Shown: one piece after another, positions 26,018 to 35,145 of the stretch
Layout of the letters: each line of letters opens with the position of its first letter
Position numbering within the stretch: position 1 is the stretch's first letter
NCBI RefSeq assembly: GCF_036346595.1
Contig: NZ_CP107834.1
Location: 3,844,001-3,908,000 of the forward strand
Reading direction: 5' to 3'
Length of the DNA: 64,000 nucleotides
From: Streptomyces sp. NBC_00525
Lineage (GTDB): Bacteria; Actinomycetota; Actinomycetes; Streptomycetales; Streptomycetaceae
Notes under the pieces: generated by a model
The model's database searches: none
The model's input: only the letters and a program-made list of their open reading frames with translations
What the model was told of the DNA's origin: nothing
Position numbers and translations under genes: made by a program

Positions 26018-26746
26018 TCATCGCAACCCGCTCCCGCTCCCGCTTCCGCCCCCGCGCCTGCGCCGGCCCGGCGGCAACTGCCGTTCGCGTTCGGCCGCGA
26101 AGCCCTCGCCCCGCCGGTCCGGCGCGCCGTTCTCGTAGCGCAGCCGGCGGCCCGGTTCGGTCGCCCCGCCGTCCACGGCGGCGGCCGTGCGCACCACCAG
26201 GCCCTCCGTGACCGGCGGCCCGACCGGTTCCAGTTCGCCGGAGAGCGGTGCCCAGACCCGCAGGTCGATGGCGGCCTTCAGCTCGCCGCCCAGCGCCGAC
26301 CACACGTCCACCGTGGAGGGGCGGTCGCCCGAACCGGCCGAAGCGGCCTCCATCTCGACCGTGAGGCCGAGTTCGGCGAGGCTGCCCGTGAGCATCCGTT
26401 CGGGGAGCGCGCTCGTCCGGATCAGACAGCGCAACACCTCGGACAGCAGCCGGTGTTCGTCCTGGGGGCGGTTGGTCCAGGCGGTGACCAGGTACGTCAG
26501 CTCGAACCAGCGGGCGGGCGCGCGGCGGCCGGTGACGACGCCCTCCCCGTCGTACTCCTCGGCCGTGCCGCTGCGGCGGCGCGCCGCGTCCTCGCGGATG
26601 CCGTACAGGAACACGCTCACCGTGGGGGCGTTGCGCCGCGCCGACCAGTCCTTCGTCGGGGCGTCGAAGACCAGCTCGACGCCGCTGTCCTGGAGTCCGG
26701 CGTCGACCAGCAGCAGCCGCAGCCCCTCGTCGACCTCGTGGATCAC
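26018..26746 (-). CDS. DUF4255-domain protein (Pvc16-like) of the injection system
   Basis: A 242-aa protein of the DUF4255/Pvc16 N-terminal family found in tail-like injection systems; in the PVC/Afp group it is thought to cap or terminate the tube-sheath. Diagnostic segments are VIHEVDEGLRLLL at the start, APTVSVFLYGIRED near 55, PARWFELTYLVTAWT near 83 and EHRLLSEVLRCLI near 103. The GTG start overlaps the stop of the upstream beta-propeller gene (GTGA). The last 40 residues are Arg/Gly/Ser-rich and probably disordered. Downstream is the AAA+ ATPase, 37 nt away. Confidence 0.88.
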   Translation of the reverse strand: MIHEVDEGLRLLLVDAGLQDSGVELVFDAPTKDWSARRNAPTVSVFLYGIREDAARRRSGTAEEYDGEGVVTGRRAPARWFELTYLVTAWTNRPQDEHRLLSEVLRCLIRTSALPERMLTGSLAELGLTVEMEAASAGSGDRPSTVDVWSALGGELKAAIDLRVWAPLSGELEPVGPPVTEGLVVRTAAAVDGGATEPGRRLRYENGAPDRRGEGFAAERERQLPPGRRRRGGGSGSGSGLR

Positions 26747-29700
26747 CGGCGCCCCATCTCGTCCGGCGGCACCAGGTTGCCCGTGACCACCAGGAAGTCC
26801 GTGTCCACCGGCGAGAAGCCGGGGCCGGACGCGATGATGGTGCGCGGCCCGGTCCGGTCCTTGACCATGATCAGCAACTGGGCGATGAACGTCCCGTCGC
26901 CGGCCGGCCGGGTGGGCGCGGCGGCGGCCGTGATGCCGGGCTTCCAGGTGAGTTTCACCGGCACACCGGGCGGGAAGTCCTTGCCGCGCACCGAGGTCAC
27001 GAAGCCGGGCTTGCCGACCTCGGGCACGGACACGATGCGCGGCTGGAGGATGCGCAGCGGGACGCGCGAGACGTTGTCGCCCCGGTCCGCGTCGGTGCCG
27101 CTGGTGGTCAGGGTCGCGGTGATGGTGGTGCGCAGGGCGCGGTCCGGGGCGAGCACCACCCGCAGCACCGACGAGGCGCCCGGCGCCAGGTCGGCCAGCC
27201 CGCACACCCCGCCCGAGCAGCCGGCCGGGAGCGTGTCCACGGGGATGCGGGCGGGCAGCCCGAGCCGCAGCCGCAACCCGGTCGCCACGGCGTTCTTCCC
27301 GTTGCGCACGGTGTACGTCACCACGACGCGTCCGCCGACGTAGCCGGGGCTCGGCTGCGCCCGTACGACGACGCCGGGTCCGGCCTCGGGTTCGGGCGCG
27401 GGCGGCTCGGCGGGCGGCTGGGGGGCGGGCGGCCGGGGCGTCGGGAACGTGGGCGGGTCGGCCGGTCCGGGGGTGGGCGCGGGCGGCCGGGGCGTGGTGC
27501 GGACCCGGACGTCCGTGCCGGTGGCGTTGTCGGTGGGGTTCGGGTCGAGGACGGTGCCGGTGACGGACCAGCCGAGCTGCCAGGGGCCGTCCGTGACGCC
27601 GGTGAGCCGTGCGGTGATCTCCACGCGGGCGCCGGGTTCGAGGAGCCCCAGGTCGCAGGTCGGCGTCCCCGCCTCGCAGGTGCCGCGGGTGCTGGTCAGC
27701 TCCTCCAGGCGGACGCCCGGCGGGAGGTCGGCGACGAACGTGGTGCCGGGCGAGGGGGCCGGGCCCCGGTTGGTGACGGTGACGGTGACGGGCACCGATG
27801 AGCCGCTCTCCACGGCGGGGAGGGTGGGCGGCGCGGTGACCGTCAGGTCCACCTTCCACTGGAACGCCGGCTCCTTCTGCCGGCCGGGCAGCTCCGCGGT
27901 GAGCGGGGTCAGGGTGCCGGTCGCCAGGTCGAGCTGGGACAGCTGCTCGGGGGAGTTCGGCGCCCTGCCCCGGCGGTGGCTGAGGACCAGCCGGGAGGCG
28001 TCCGGCGACCAGGCCACGTCACGCGGCTGGTACGGGCCGGTCGTCTCGACGTCCGGGATCTTCGCGCCGCACGCGGCGGGGTCGTCGCGCCGGTCGGACG
28101 GCAGCACGACCCGGCAGTTCTCGCCCTTGGGCGAGGTGACGACGACACTGGCCCGCTGGTTGATCTGGTCGGCGCGGTCCTTGCGGTTGAAGGCGATGGA
28201 GGCGCCGTCCGGCGAGAACGCGGGGCTGTCGTCGATGACCTTGCACTCGCCGGGGCAGGCGGTGGCGCTGAGGTCGTGCTGGTCGGTCAGGTCGCCGGAC
28301 GGGGCCGTCCAGACGTGCTTGATGCCGCCGAGGCCCCGGATCACCTGGTTGCGGGTGAAGGCGATCAGGGTGCCGTCCGAGGACCAGGCGGGCTGTGCGT
28401 CGGAGCCCTGCACCTGGTCTGCCGGCGGGACGACCCGACCGGTGACCCGGCCGGTCGCCCGGTCGGTGTCGACGTCCGCGATCAGCACCTGGCTCGTGCG
28501 GACGCCGTCCGCGCCGGGTGTGGAGCGGGTGAACGCCAGCCGGGTGCCGTCCGGTGAGAACGCGGGGTCGGTGTCCCAGTCGCTCGGGCCCCGCCCGAGG
28601 TCCAGTGCCTTCGCGTGCTCGCCCTCGGTGTCGGTGAGCCAGATCCGCTGGATGCGCTGCCCGTTGTCCGTCTCGAACCGGGTCACGGCGATCTGCCGCC
28701 CGTCGGGCGTGTACGTCTGCCGCTCGGTCCAGGGGTCGTAGCCCTTGGCCGGGTGGAACAGCGGGTCCTCGGCGGGGTTGTCGCTGGTGTTGGCCTTGGC
28801 GCGCGGGTCCTCGCGCAGCACGTCGAGCCGCAGGTCGCGGGGGTCGGAGCCGTCCTGCCGCATGTCCTGGAGGGTGACGAGCGCGGGGTCCTTCGTGGTG
28901 CGGCGGGTGACGACCGGGACCGGGGCGCCGGCCGGCCCGAGCACCGCCGGCGGCCCGACCTCGCGGTCCTCGTCGAGGACCATCTCCGGGTCGGGGCCGC
29001 CGATGGACGTGAGCCGGTAGACGTGGTCGTAGACGGAGCACCCGCAGTCCGTGTTCGGGCTGAGGAAGTAGAGCCCCTCGCCGTCCGGCAGCCAGGCCGC
29101 CGACCGGGTGCCCCAGTCGGCGCCGAGGCCGGCGAAGACCTCACGCCCCTTCCCCGCCGAGTCCGAGACCCGCAGCCGGTGGCCGGTGTCCTCGTCGGAG
29201 GTCGGCTCGACGTGCAGCGTGTAGACGACGCGGGACCGGTGGGTGGCGTCGTTCAGCGGGTTCCACTCGGGCTCGTCCGCGTCGCCCTGTGTGCTGTCGC
29301 TGAGGCAGGTCACCGGGCCGCCGGCCAGGTCGCGTGCGTAGATCTGCGTACCGGGTTCGGGGCCGCCGTCGCTCGCGTACGCGATCCGCTTGCCGTCCGG
29401 GGAGAGCGTCGGGGACGTCTCGTTCGCGGCCGTGTCCGTCAACTGCCGCGGCTCGCCGCCGGCCACGTCCACCGACCACAGGTCCCGCTGCCCGGTGTCG
29501 TCGGCGGAGTCGAACACCACCGTCTGCCCGTCCACCGAGAGTTCGGGGTGCGCGGCGTCCATGCCGGAGGTCAGCCTGCGTACGTCGCCCTTCGCGTCCC
29601 GCAGGTACACCTGCGGTCGAACCTCGTCGCGCAAGCTGGTGAAGACGAGCACGTCCCCGCGCCCGTACGGGTCCTGGTCGTAGTGGGCGGGCCCGGAGGC

Positions 29701-29937
29701 GAACAGGTCCCCGGTCGCCTCATCCGATGTGGCCTCGCCCAGGCTGCGGTGGCCGGTCCCGGCGAACACGATCCGGCCGGTGTCCGCCGCCGCCTTCGCG
29801 TCCGACGCGGCGGCGGCCGGCTGCGCGGCCTGCGGTGCGGATACGGACCCCGCCACGAGCAGCGGCGTCAGCAGCACCAGCGCACCCCCGAGCCGCCGCC
29901 ACCGGGCACTCCTCGCCGGGCCAGCAGGACCGCCCAC
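26743..29937 (-). CDS. Secreted beta-propeller (PD40/TolB-like) protein with DUF11/CARDB-type repeats
   Basis: A large exported protein of about 1064 aa. A signal-peptide-like segment (LGGALVLLTPLLVAGSVSA) is followed by about 50-600 of TolB-type WD40-like (PD40) blades, with repeating motifs such as TLSPDGKRIAYAS, AFSPDGTRLAFTR and AFSPDGASIAFNR. From about 650 come Ig-like DUF11/CARDB domains (PVTVTVTNRGPAPSPGT; VVTYTVRNGKN), separated by a Pro-rich segment. It is the first gene of the minus-strand operon leading to DUF4255 and the AAA+ ATPase, so it is genetically linked to the injection system. Its role in the particle is unknown; surface binding is possible. The GTG start was inferred from the signal peptide; the frame continues upstream to 30270. 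Confidence 0.72.
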   Translation of the reverse strand: MGGPAGPARSARWRRLGGALVLLTPLLVAGSVSAPQAAQPAAAASDAKAAADTGRIVFAGTGHRSLGEATSDEATGDLFASGPAHYDQDPYGRGDVLVFTSLRDEVRPQVYLRDAKGDVRRLTSGMDAAHPELSVDGQTVVFDSADDTGQRDLWSVDVAGGEPRQLTDTAANETSPTLSPDGKRIAYASDGGPEPGTQIYARDLAGGPVTCLSDSTQGDADEPEWNPLNDATHRSRVVYTLHVEPTSDEDTGHRLRVSDSAGKGREVFAGLGADWGTRSAAWLPDGEGLYFLSPNTDCGCSVYDHVYRLTSIGGPDPEMVLDEDREVGPPAVLGPAGAPVPVVTRRTTKDPALVTLQDMRQDGSDPRDLRLDVLREDPRAKANTSDNPAEDPLFHPAKGYDPWTERQTYTPDGRQIAVTRFETDNGQRIQRIWLTDTEGEHAKALDLGRGPSDWDTDPAFSPDGTRLAFTRSTPGADGVRTSQVLIADVDTDRATGRVTGRVVPPADQVQGSDAQPAWSSDGTLIAFTRNQVIRGLGGIKHVWTAPSGDLTDQHDLSATACPGECKVIDDSPAFSPDGASIAFNRKDRADQINQRASVVVTSPKGENCRVVLPSDRRDDPAACGAKIPDVETTGPYQPRDVAWSPDASRLVLSHRRGRAPNSPEQLSQLDLATGTLTPLTAELPGRQKEPAFQWKVDLTVTAPPTLPAVESGSSVPVTVTVTNRGPAPSPGTTFVADLPPGVRLEELTSTRGTCEAGTPTCDLGLLEPGARVEITARLTGVTDGPWQLGWSVTGTVLDPNPTDNATGTDVRVRTTPRPPAPTPGPADPPTFPTPRPPAPQPPAEPPAPEPEAGPGVVVRAQPSPGYVGGRVVVTYTVRNGKNAVATGLRLRLGLPARIPVDTLPAGCSGGVCGLADLAPGASSVLRVVLAPDRALRTTITATLTTSGTDADRGDNVSRVPLRILQPRIVSVPEVGKPGFVTSVRGKDFPPGVPVKLTWKPGITAAAAPTRPAGDGTFIAQLLIMVKDRTGPRTIIASGPGFSPVDTDFLVVTGNLVPPDEMGRR

Positions 29938-30087
29938 GGCCCACCTCGCAGTCTGTGTCGATGGATCTCCACACCGAGCATCACCCCCAAGGGGGCGAGG
30001 GAACAGGGCCCGCGGTACCGGGGACGGGGAAGAGCGGCTGCCCTTTGGGGGCGGGCGCCGGGGGCCGCGTATGTTCGAAGCTGTGAA

Positions 30088-30639
30088 GTGCACTCCGAGA
30101 TCCCGGCCGGTGACCCGGTGAGCGGCTGGTGGGCCTACCTGGAGGTACGGACCCGCCGAGCGGTCGATGCCGATGTGCTGTGCGACCGCCGGCTGTCGGC
30201 GGTCAGGTCCGTCTGGGAGGCGCTGCGCCCGCTGGGGGTGGGCCTGCACGAAGCCGAGCGGGTGGTCCACGCGCGGTACGAGGCTCTGGGCGACCGTGTG
30301 GAGCGAACGCCGCCCGATCCGCTGGGCCTCCCCTCACTCGCGGCCCGCGCTGCGGCTCTTCCGGGCCGTGTGGTGGCGGTGGAGGCGTTCTGGGACGGGG
30401 ATACGGTGCACGACTGGTTCGTGCTCATGGTCGCCGTTCTGGACGACCCGGAAGGGGAGGGCCATCTCGCGACGGTCCATCACCGATCCGACGGCCCTCC
30501 ACCTGGTGTCGCCGCGGACGAGGCCGGCCGGGCGCTGGCCCGCCACCTTCGCGTGCCGTTCCACTTCGCGTCTCCGGACGTCCCCGATGACGACGCCCCG
30601 CGCCTGCGGAAGACCCAACGGTCGGCGGAAGGGCCGTGA
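30088..30639 (+). CDS. Conserved hypothetical protein embedded in the injection-system locus
   Basis: A 183-aa soluble protein without a recognised domain. WWAYLEVRTRRAVDADVLCDRRL at the start, an acidic AFWDGDTVHDWFVLMVAVLDDP segment near 105 and RHLRVPFHFASP near the end keep Streptomyces codon bias. The first in-frame GTG with some upstream purines (GAAG) is 30088; 30118 is an alternative. It runs opposite to the flanking minus-strand genes and converges on the LuxR gene, so it may be an independent insertion or a regulator. I see no functional link. Confidence 0.55.
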   Translation: MHSEIPAGDPVSGWWAYLEVRTRRAVDADVLCDRRLSAVRSVWEALRPLGVGLHEAERVVHARYEALGDRVERTPPDPLGLPSLAARAAALPGRVVAVEAFWDGDTVHDWFVLMVAVLDDPEGEGHLATVHHRSDGPPPGVAADEAGRALARHLRVPFHFASPDVPDDDAPRLRKTQRSAEGP

Positions 30640-30751
30640 CCGGAGGCATGGACGGGCGAATCCCGGAAGGCCGCACGACATGGCGCCCACCGTCCGCATC
30701 CGCTCCGCCGGCCGGTTCGGGGTGCCCCAGGGGCAACATCGGCTGCCCCCG

Positions 30752-30779
30752 GGCCGCCCGCGAGCCGTCCCGGGCGGCC
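30752..30779. terminator. Convergent terminator hairpin
   Basis: 9-bp perfect stem GGCCGCCCG / CGGGCGGCC with a 10-nt loop. It sits between the hypothetical gene ending at 30639 and the LuxR gene ending at 30805, suited to stop both transcripts. Confidence 0.7.
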
Positions 30780-30804
30780 GGAACGACCGGCCGTCCGGTG
30801 TGGG

Positions 30805-31530
30805 TCAGATGAGGCCGTGGCGCATCGCGTAGCCCACGGCGTGTGCCCGGTTGCGCAGGTTGAGTCTGGTCGCGACCTCGTGCAGCACGTTCTTGACGGT
30901 GCGTTCGGAGTACGAGGTCTTCTGGGCGATCTCCGCCGTGCCGTAGCCCTCCGACACCAGCCGGATCATCTCCGCCTCACGCGTCGTGAGCGTGGACAGG
31001 GAGAGCCCCCTCGGGTCCAGGACCGAGCGGTGCAGGCTGCTCACGTGGTCGATGAGCTTGCCGAGGAGGTCGCCGGGAAGGACCCCCTCGCCCTTCGCGA
31101 CGGCCGTCACGAGATGCACGAGGCGGTCCTGGTCGGCCTCGCCGCGCCGCAGCACGGCCGCGACCCCGTACTCGATCAGGGTCTGGAGGGCGCCCGCCTC
31201 GAAGTAGCCGACGACCAGGCCGGTGCGGGTCGCGGTGTTGCGCTGGAGGCGGTGCAGGAGCTGCACGGCCGGTTCGTTCACCATGTCCACCACGACGAGG
31301 GAGACCTGGGCGCGGTCCGCCTCCTCGTCCGGTACCAGTTCGATCTCCGGGCGCTGGCGCAGCTGCTGCACCACCCCGGTCCGCAGTATCAGGTCCTCCG
31401 CGTACACCGCGACCGCGATCCGGCCGAGTGCGGGGGCGTGCGGGGCGGGTGCGGGGCGTTCGGGCGGCGAGAGGGCGCGCAGGCCCGCCGCCTCCTTCGT
31501 CGTCGTCATGTCTGTCGTGATGGTCGTCAT
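30805..31530 (-). CDS. LuxR-family (response-regulator-like) transcription factor of the injection-system locus
   Basis: A 241-aa protein. A receiver-like domain (about 30-150) starts IAVAVYAEDLILRTGVVQQL but the usual phosphoacceptor region reads VSLVVVDMVNEP; Asp is present in VVVDM, so phosphorylation is possible though the acidic pocket is poor. The NarL/LuxR HTH occupies the C-terminus: LTTREAEMIRLVSEGY, GTAEIAQKTSYSERTVKNVLHEV. The ATG 31530 start has a GAAGGACGAG site. It is divergent from the plus-strand CIS operon, so it is the prime candidate for its local regulator. Confidence 0.88.
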   Translation of the reverse strand: MTTITTDMTTTKEAAGLRALSPPERPAPAPHAPALGRIAVAVYAEDLILRTGVVQQLRQRPEIELVPDEEADRAQVSLVVVDMVNEPAVQLLHRLQRNTATRTGLVVGYFEAGALQTLIEYGVAAVLRRGEADQDRLVHLVTAVAKGEGVLPGDLLGKLIDHVSSLHRSVLDPRGLSLSTLTTREAEMIRLVSEGYGTAEIAQKTSYSERTVKNVLHEVATRLNLRNRAHAVGYAMRHGLI

Positions 31531-31730
31531 GTGCTCGTCCTTCTGGGCCGCTTCCGTCGCTGTCCGTTCCGTCCGGTGCCGTACGCGTTCGTCCGGTGTG
31601 CGCAGGGCGACCGGGCCCGGGGATGCGGTGCGGGCATCCGGCGCGGGTGTGCCGCCGGGGCACCGCGCGTGCCCGCACATTGCCCTCGCGCCCCTGCTGC
31701 CGGGAGCGCGGTGCGGCCTAGCGTCGCATC

Positions 31731-33083
31731 GTGACCACATCTGCCGAACTCGACATGCCCACGGTGACGGTGTCGCCCGGCGCCGAAGCGACGACCACGC
31801 TGACCGTGCGCAACGACGGCGACATCGTCGAGGCGTACTCCCTCGACGTGGTCGGCGACTGCGCGGCATGGACCACGGTGGAACCGGCACGGGTCTCGCT
31901 CTATCCGGGCACCTCGGAGACCGTCACGGTGCGGTTCGCGCCGCCCCGGTCGCACGAGGTGCGGGCAGGCGAACTGCCCCTGGGGATAAAGGTGCTGCCC
32001 GCCGAGCACCCCGAGGCGGTGGCCGTCCCCGAGATGACGGTGGTCGTCGAGCCGTTCCACGAGCTGCGCGCGAGCCTGGAACCGGGACGCCGCCGGGGCT
32101 GGCTGGGCGCCCGCTTCCGTACGGCGGTGCAGAACCGGGGGAACGCTCCCATCGACCTCGCGTTCGCCGGGCGGCAGCAGGGCGAGGAGCTGCGGCTCGC
32201 GTTCACGCCGGAGCGGCGGCGCCTGGAGCCCGGCGAGTCGGCGGAGTCGGGGCTCAAGGTCCGGGCCCGCAAGCTGATCTGGTTCGGCGCCCCGGCGGAC
32301 TGGCCGTTCGAGGTCGTCGTCGGGGAGCCCGAGGCCGAGGGCGGCGCGCCCGTCGAGGACGCGCGGGCCGACCGGGCGCAAGCCGAGACCCTGCAGGGCG
32401 AGTTCGCCCAGCTCCCGCTGCTGCCGCGCTGGCTGCTCATCCTGCTCGCGGCGATCCTGGCCCTGCTGCTCGCCTGGTTCGCGCTGGTGCGGCCGACCAT
32501 CCGGTCCACCGCGCAGGAGGCGGGCACCAAGGCCGCGCAGGAGGAGAACCGGCAGGCCCGGCAGGAGGGCGGAGCCGCGTCCGGCGGTGCCACCGGGGGC
32601 GGCCAGGGGCAGCCGAAGGGGCAGGGGCAGGGGAGCACGGCGGGCGCGGACGGGACCGGTGGAGGCGGCGGCACGGGCGGCTCGGGCACGACCGGGTCCA
32701 CCGGCGGAGCCGGCGAGCAGCAGAGCTCCGCGACGATCGACGTGCAGACGCGTGCCGGGGGCAAGGAAACCCGCACCTATGTGGTCCCGGAAGGCAAGAC
32801 TTTCGGTGTCACGGACATCGTCGTGGCCAATTTCCAGGGCGACGAAGGGCTGCTGACCATCTCCTTCGGCGAACGGAAGATCACCACGATCGCGCTGGAG
32901 ACGTTCAGGAACCAGGACTATCACTGGGTCACCCCCATTCAGATTCCGGAGAACGCGGCGGTCACCGCTTCCGTGACCTGTGCCAAGCCCGGGACTCCGG
33001 CCACCGGCAGGCAGGCTTCCCGGTGCCACCAAGTAGTCAATGTCAGCGGTGTGCTGACCGATGTCTCGCGGGATGAACGATAG
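31731..33083 (+). CDS. Ig-like single-pass membrane protein of the injection-system operon (annotated 'hydrolytic protein' in relatives)
   Basis: A 450-aa protein. Two Ig-like/COG1470-type domains (about 1-215) open PTVTVSPGAEATTTLTVRNDGD. A single membrane helix lies at about 227-250 (WLLILLAAILALLLAWFALV). Next is a Gln/Arg region, a Gly/Ser/Thr-rich linker (about 285-330), and a C-terminal beta-type domain with two Cys (SVTCAKPG and SRCHQVV). Streptomyces homologues are often called hydrolytic proteins, but no catalytic motif is visible. It lies at the position of CIS-associated SCO4256/4257-type genes in S. coelicolor (from memory). GTG start; a TAGCGT box about 7 nt upstream may mean a leaderless mRNA. 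Confidence 0.7.
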   Translation: MTTSAELDMPTVTVSPGAEATTTLTVRNDGDIVEAYSLDVVGDCAAWTTVEPARVSLYPGTSETVTVRFAPPRSHEVRAGELPLGIKVLPAEHPEAVAVPEMTVVVEPFHELRASLEPGRRRGWLGARFRTAVQNRGNAPIDLAFAGRQQGEELRLAFTPERRRLEPGESAESGLKVRARKLIWFGAPADWPFEVVVGEPEAEGGAPVEDARADRAQAETLQGEFAQLPLLPRWLLILLAAILALLLAWFALVRPTIRSTAQEAGTKAAQEENRQARQEGGAASGGATGGGQGQPKGQGQGSTAGADGTGGGGGTGGSGTTGSTGGAGEQQSSATIDVQTRAGGKETRTYVVPEGKTFGVTDIVVANFQGDEGLLTISFGERKITTIALETFRNQDYHWVTPIQIPENAAVTASVTCAKPGTPATGRQASRCHQVVNVSGVLTDVSRDER

Positions 33084-33562
33084 CGCCGGGCGCTCGCACT
33101 TCTGTTCCGGTGATGTGAACGGCAGCCGGTGCGACCTGCGCTGATGATCCATCGGGTGTTCATCCGGATGTGTCCCTTCCCACATCAGGACACACGCGCA
33201 AGTGCTGGACGCGTAAATGCGCGGAGTACGGGCAGCCGGTGAATGAAGCCGTTCCCGGGGCGATTCCCGGTCATTTCCGGATGCGTCGAATGGACTGGAC
33301 CAATCCGGTGTGTGCAGGCCGGAGCGGATTCGGCTTCCTCCGGTTGCTCCGGGCCACGGTGGAAATTCGGCCGATTTCGCTCCTGCGGCCGATAATTTCT
33401 GGCCGGAATTCACCCCTTGCGGCGGTGTCGGCGTGTGACCGGCCCTACAGGCCCGGAAAGGCAGCGGCCCTGCCCCCCGGCCAGGACTTTGGGGCCTACT
33501 GCCCGCGCGCACCCGCTGGGAAGACTGGGCGGGCGAACGACTGACCAGCCGAAGGAGCGAGC
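33084..33562. promoter_or_regulatory. Control region upstream of the sheath gene
   Basis: About 480 bases, A/T-richer than its surroundings, without a convincing frame. At 33169-33194 is the inverted repeat TGTGTCC-N12-GGACACA; overlapping it, GATGTG-N8-CACATC occupies 33167-33186. GATAAT at 33391-33396 is the best -10-like element. An A/T-rich stretch at 33391-33413 precedes the sheath ribosome site AAGGAG. These fit an operator and promoter for the particle genes, but no experimental site is known to me. Confidence 0.45.
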
Positions 33563-35080
33563 ATGCCGTCGTACCTCACCCCAGGTGTTTACGTGGAGGA
33601 GGTGCAGTCCGGAGCACGGCCCATCGAGGGAGTCGGCACCGCGGTCGCCGCCTTCGTCGGCTTCGCTGAGACCGGCCCGTTCCACCGGCCGACGCTGGTG
33701 ACCAGCTGGGACCAGTACGTTTCGACCTTCGGCACCTTCACCCCGGACACGTACCTCACGCTCGCCGTCCACGGGTTCTTCAGCAACGGCGGCGGCGCCG
33801 CGTACATCGTGCGCGTCGGCGGCCCCGCCGAGGGCGCCCCGCAGGAGATCGCCCCGGCGCCCTCCGTGGCCATCGGCGGCTTCCTGGTCTCCGCCCGGCC
33901 CGGCGCCGGCGACGGCATCTCCATCGAGGTCGCCGACGCCGAGGGCGAGAACCCGCCGGAGGACCGGTTCCGGCTGCTGGTGCGGCAGGGCGGCAAGGTC
34001 GCGGAGACCTTCGACACCTCCGTACGCAAGAATGTCAAGGGCTACCTGGTCACCCAGGCCCGCCAGTCCAAGCTCATCGAGGTCACCGAGCAGCCCGGCG
34101 CCGCCCAGAGCCGCCCCGAGAAGCAGAGCCTCACCCTCGCCCCCGCCACTCCGGGCACCGCCACCGGCCGCACCGGCGCCGTCGAGTTCGTCGGCGACGC
34201 GGCGGAGCGCACGGGCATCGCGGCCCTGGAGGCGATCGACGAGATCACCATGGTGGCCGTCCCCGACCTGATGAGCGCCCACCAGCGCGGCGACCTGGAC
34301 GACGAGGGCGTCCGCGCCGTACAGCTCGCCGTCATCGCGCACTGCGAGCAGATGGGCGACCGGGTCGCCGTCCTGGACACCCCGCCCGGCATGAACGCCC
34401 AGCGCGTACGCACCTGGCGCAACGACGACGCCGGCTACGACTCCCGCTACGCCACGGTCTACTACCCCTGGCTCAAGGTCCTCGACCCGGCGTCGGGCCG
34501 GCAGACCCTGATGCCGCCCAGCGGCCACGTCGCCGGTGTCTGGGCGCGCAGCGACGGCGAGCGCGGAGTCCACAAGGCGCCCGCCAACGAGGTCATCCGG
34601 GGCGCCCTGGACCTCGAACTCCGGCTCAGCCGGGGCGAGCAGGACCTCCTCAACCCGATCGGCGTCAACTGCGTGCGCGCCTTCCCCGGCCGGGGCATCC
34701 GGATCTGGGGCGCCCGCACCCTCTCCTCCGACCCGGCCTGGCGCTACCTCAACGTCCGCCGGCTCTTCAACTACCTGGAGGAGTCCATCCTCCTGGGCAC
34801 CCAGTGGGTCGTCTTCGAGCCCAACGACGACCGCCTCTGGTCGAGCATCCGGCGCAACGTCACCGCGTTCCTCTCCGAGGAGTGGCGCCGGGGCGCGCTC
34901 TTCGGCCGTACGGCGGAGGAGGCGTTCTACGTCAAGTGCGACCGGGACAACAACCCGCAGGAGTCCATCGACCTCGGCCAGGTCGTGTGCGAGATCGGCG
35001 TCGCCCCGGTGAAGCCCGCCGAGTTCGTCGTCTTCCGCCTCTCGCAGTTCTCGGACAGCACCAGCCTCGTGGACGAGTGA
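33563..35080 (+). CDS. Contractile tail sheath protein
   Basis: A 505-aa sheath subunit whose helical polymer contracts to drive the tube. It opens YLTPGVYVEEVQSGARPIEGV, the standard sheath N-terminal motif. The C-terminal domain (about 350-505) has KAPANEVIRGALDLE, GINCVRAFPGRGIRIWGARTLS (split here as VNCVRAFPGRGI and RIWGARTL), WRYLNVRRLFNYLEESI and the terminal handshake region. ATG start with an AAGGAG site 6 nt upstream. It begins the core structural operon and is followed by the tube gene after 65 nt. Confidence 0.96.
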   Translation: MPSYLTPGVYVEEVQSGARPIEGVGTAVAAFVGFAETGPFHRPTLVTSWDQYVSTFGTFTPDTYLTLAVHGFFSNGGGAAYIVRVGGPAEGAPQEIAPAPSVAIGGFLVSARPGAGDGISIEVADAEGENPPEDRFRLLVRQGGKVAETFDTSVRKNVKGYLVTQARQSKLIEVTEQPGAAQSRPEKQSLTLAPATPGTATGRTGAVEFVGDAAERTGIAALEAIDEITMVAVPDLMSAHQRGDLDDEGVRAVQLAVIAHCEQMGDRVAVLDTPPGMNAQRVRTWRNDDAGYDSRYATVYYPWLKVLDPASGRQTLMPPSGHVAGVWARSDGERGVHKAPANEVIRGALDLELRLSRGEQDLLNPIGVNCVRAFPGRGIRIWGARTLSSDPAWRYLNVRRLFNYLEESILLGTQWVVFEPNDDRLWSSIRRNVTAFLSEEWRRGALFGRTAEEAFYVKCDRDNNPQESIDLGQVVCEIGVAPVKPAEFVVFRLSQFSDSTSLVDE

Positions 35081-35145
35081 CCCACCCCGCCCCAGGGGTG
35101 ACCCGGCAGGCAACAGACAACGAACGGAACAGGTGACACACAGTC

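Noticed and set aside
28615..30087. Upstream part of the long plus-strand frame ending at 30639
   Set aside because: It is antisense to the beta-propeller gene; only the last ~180 codons have credible coding bias, so I kept 30088-30639.
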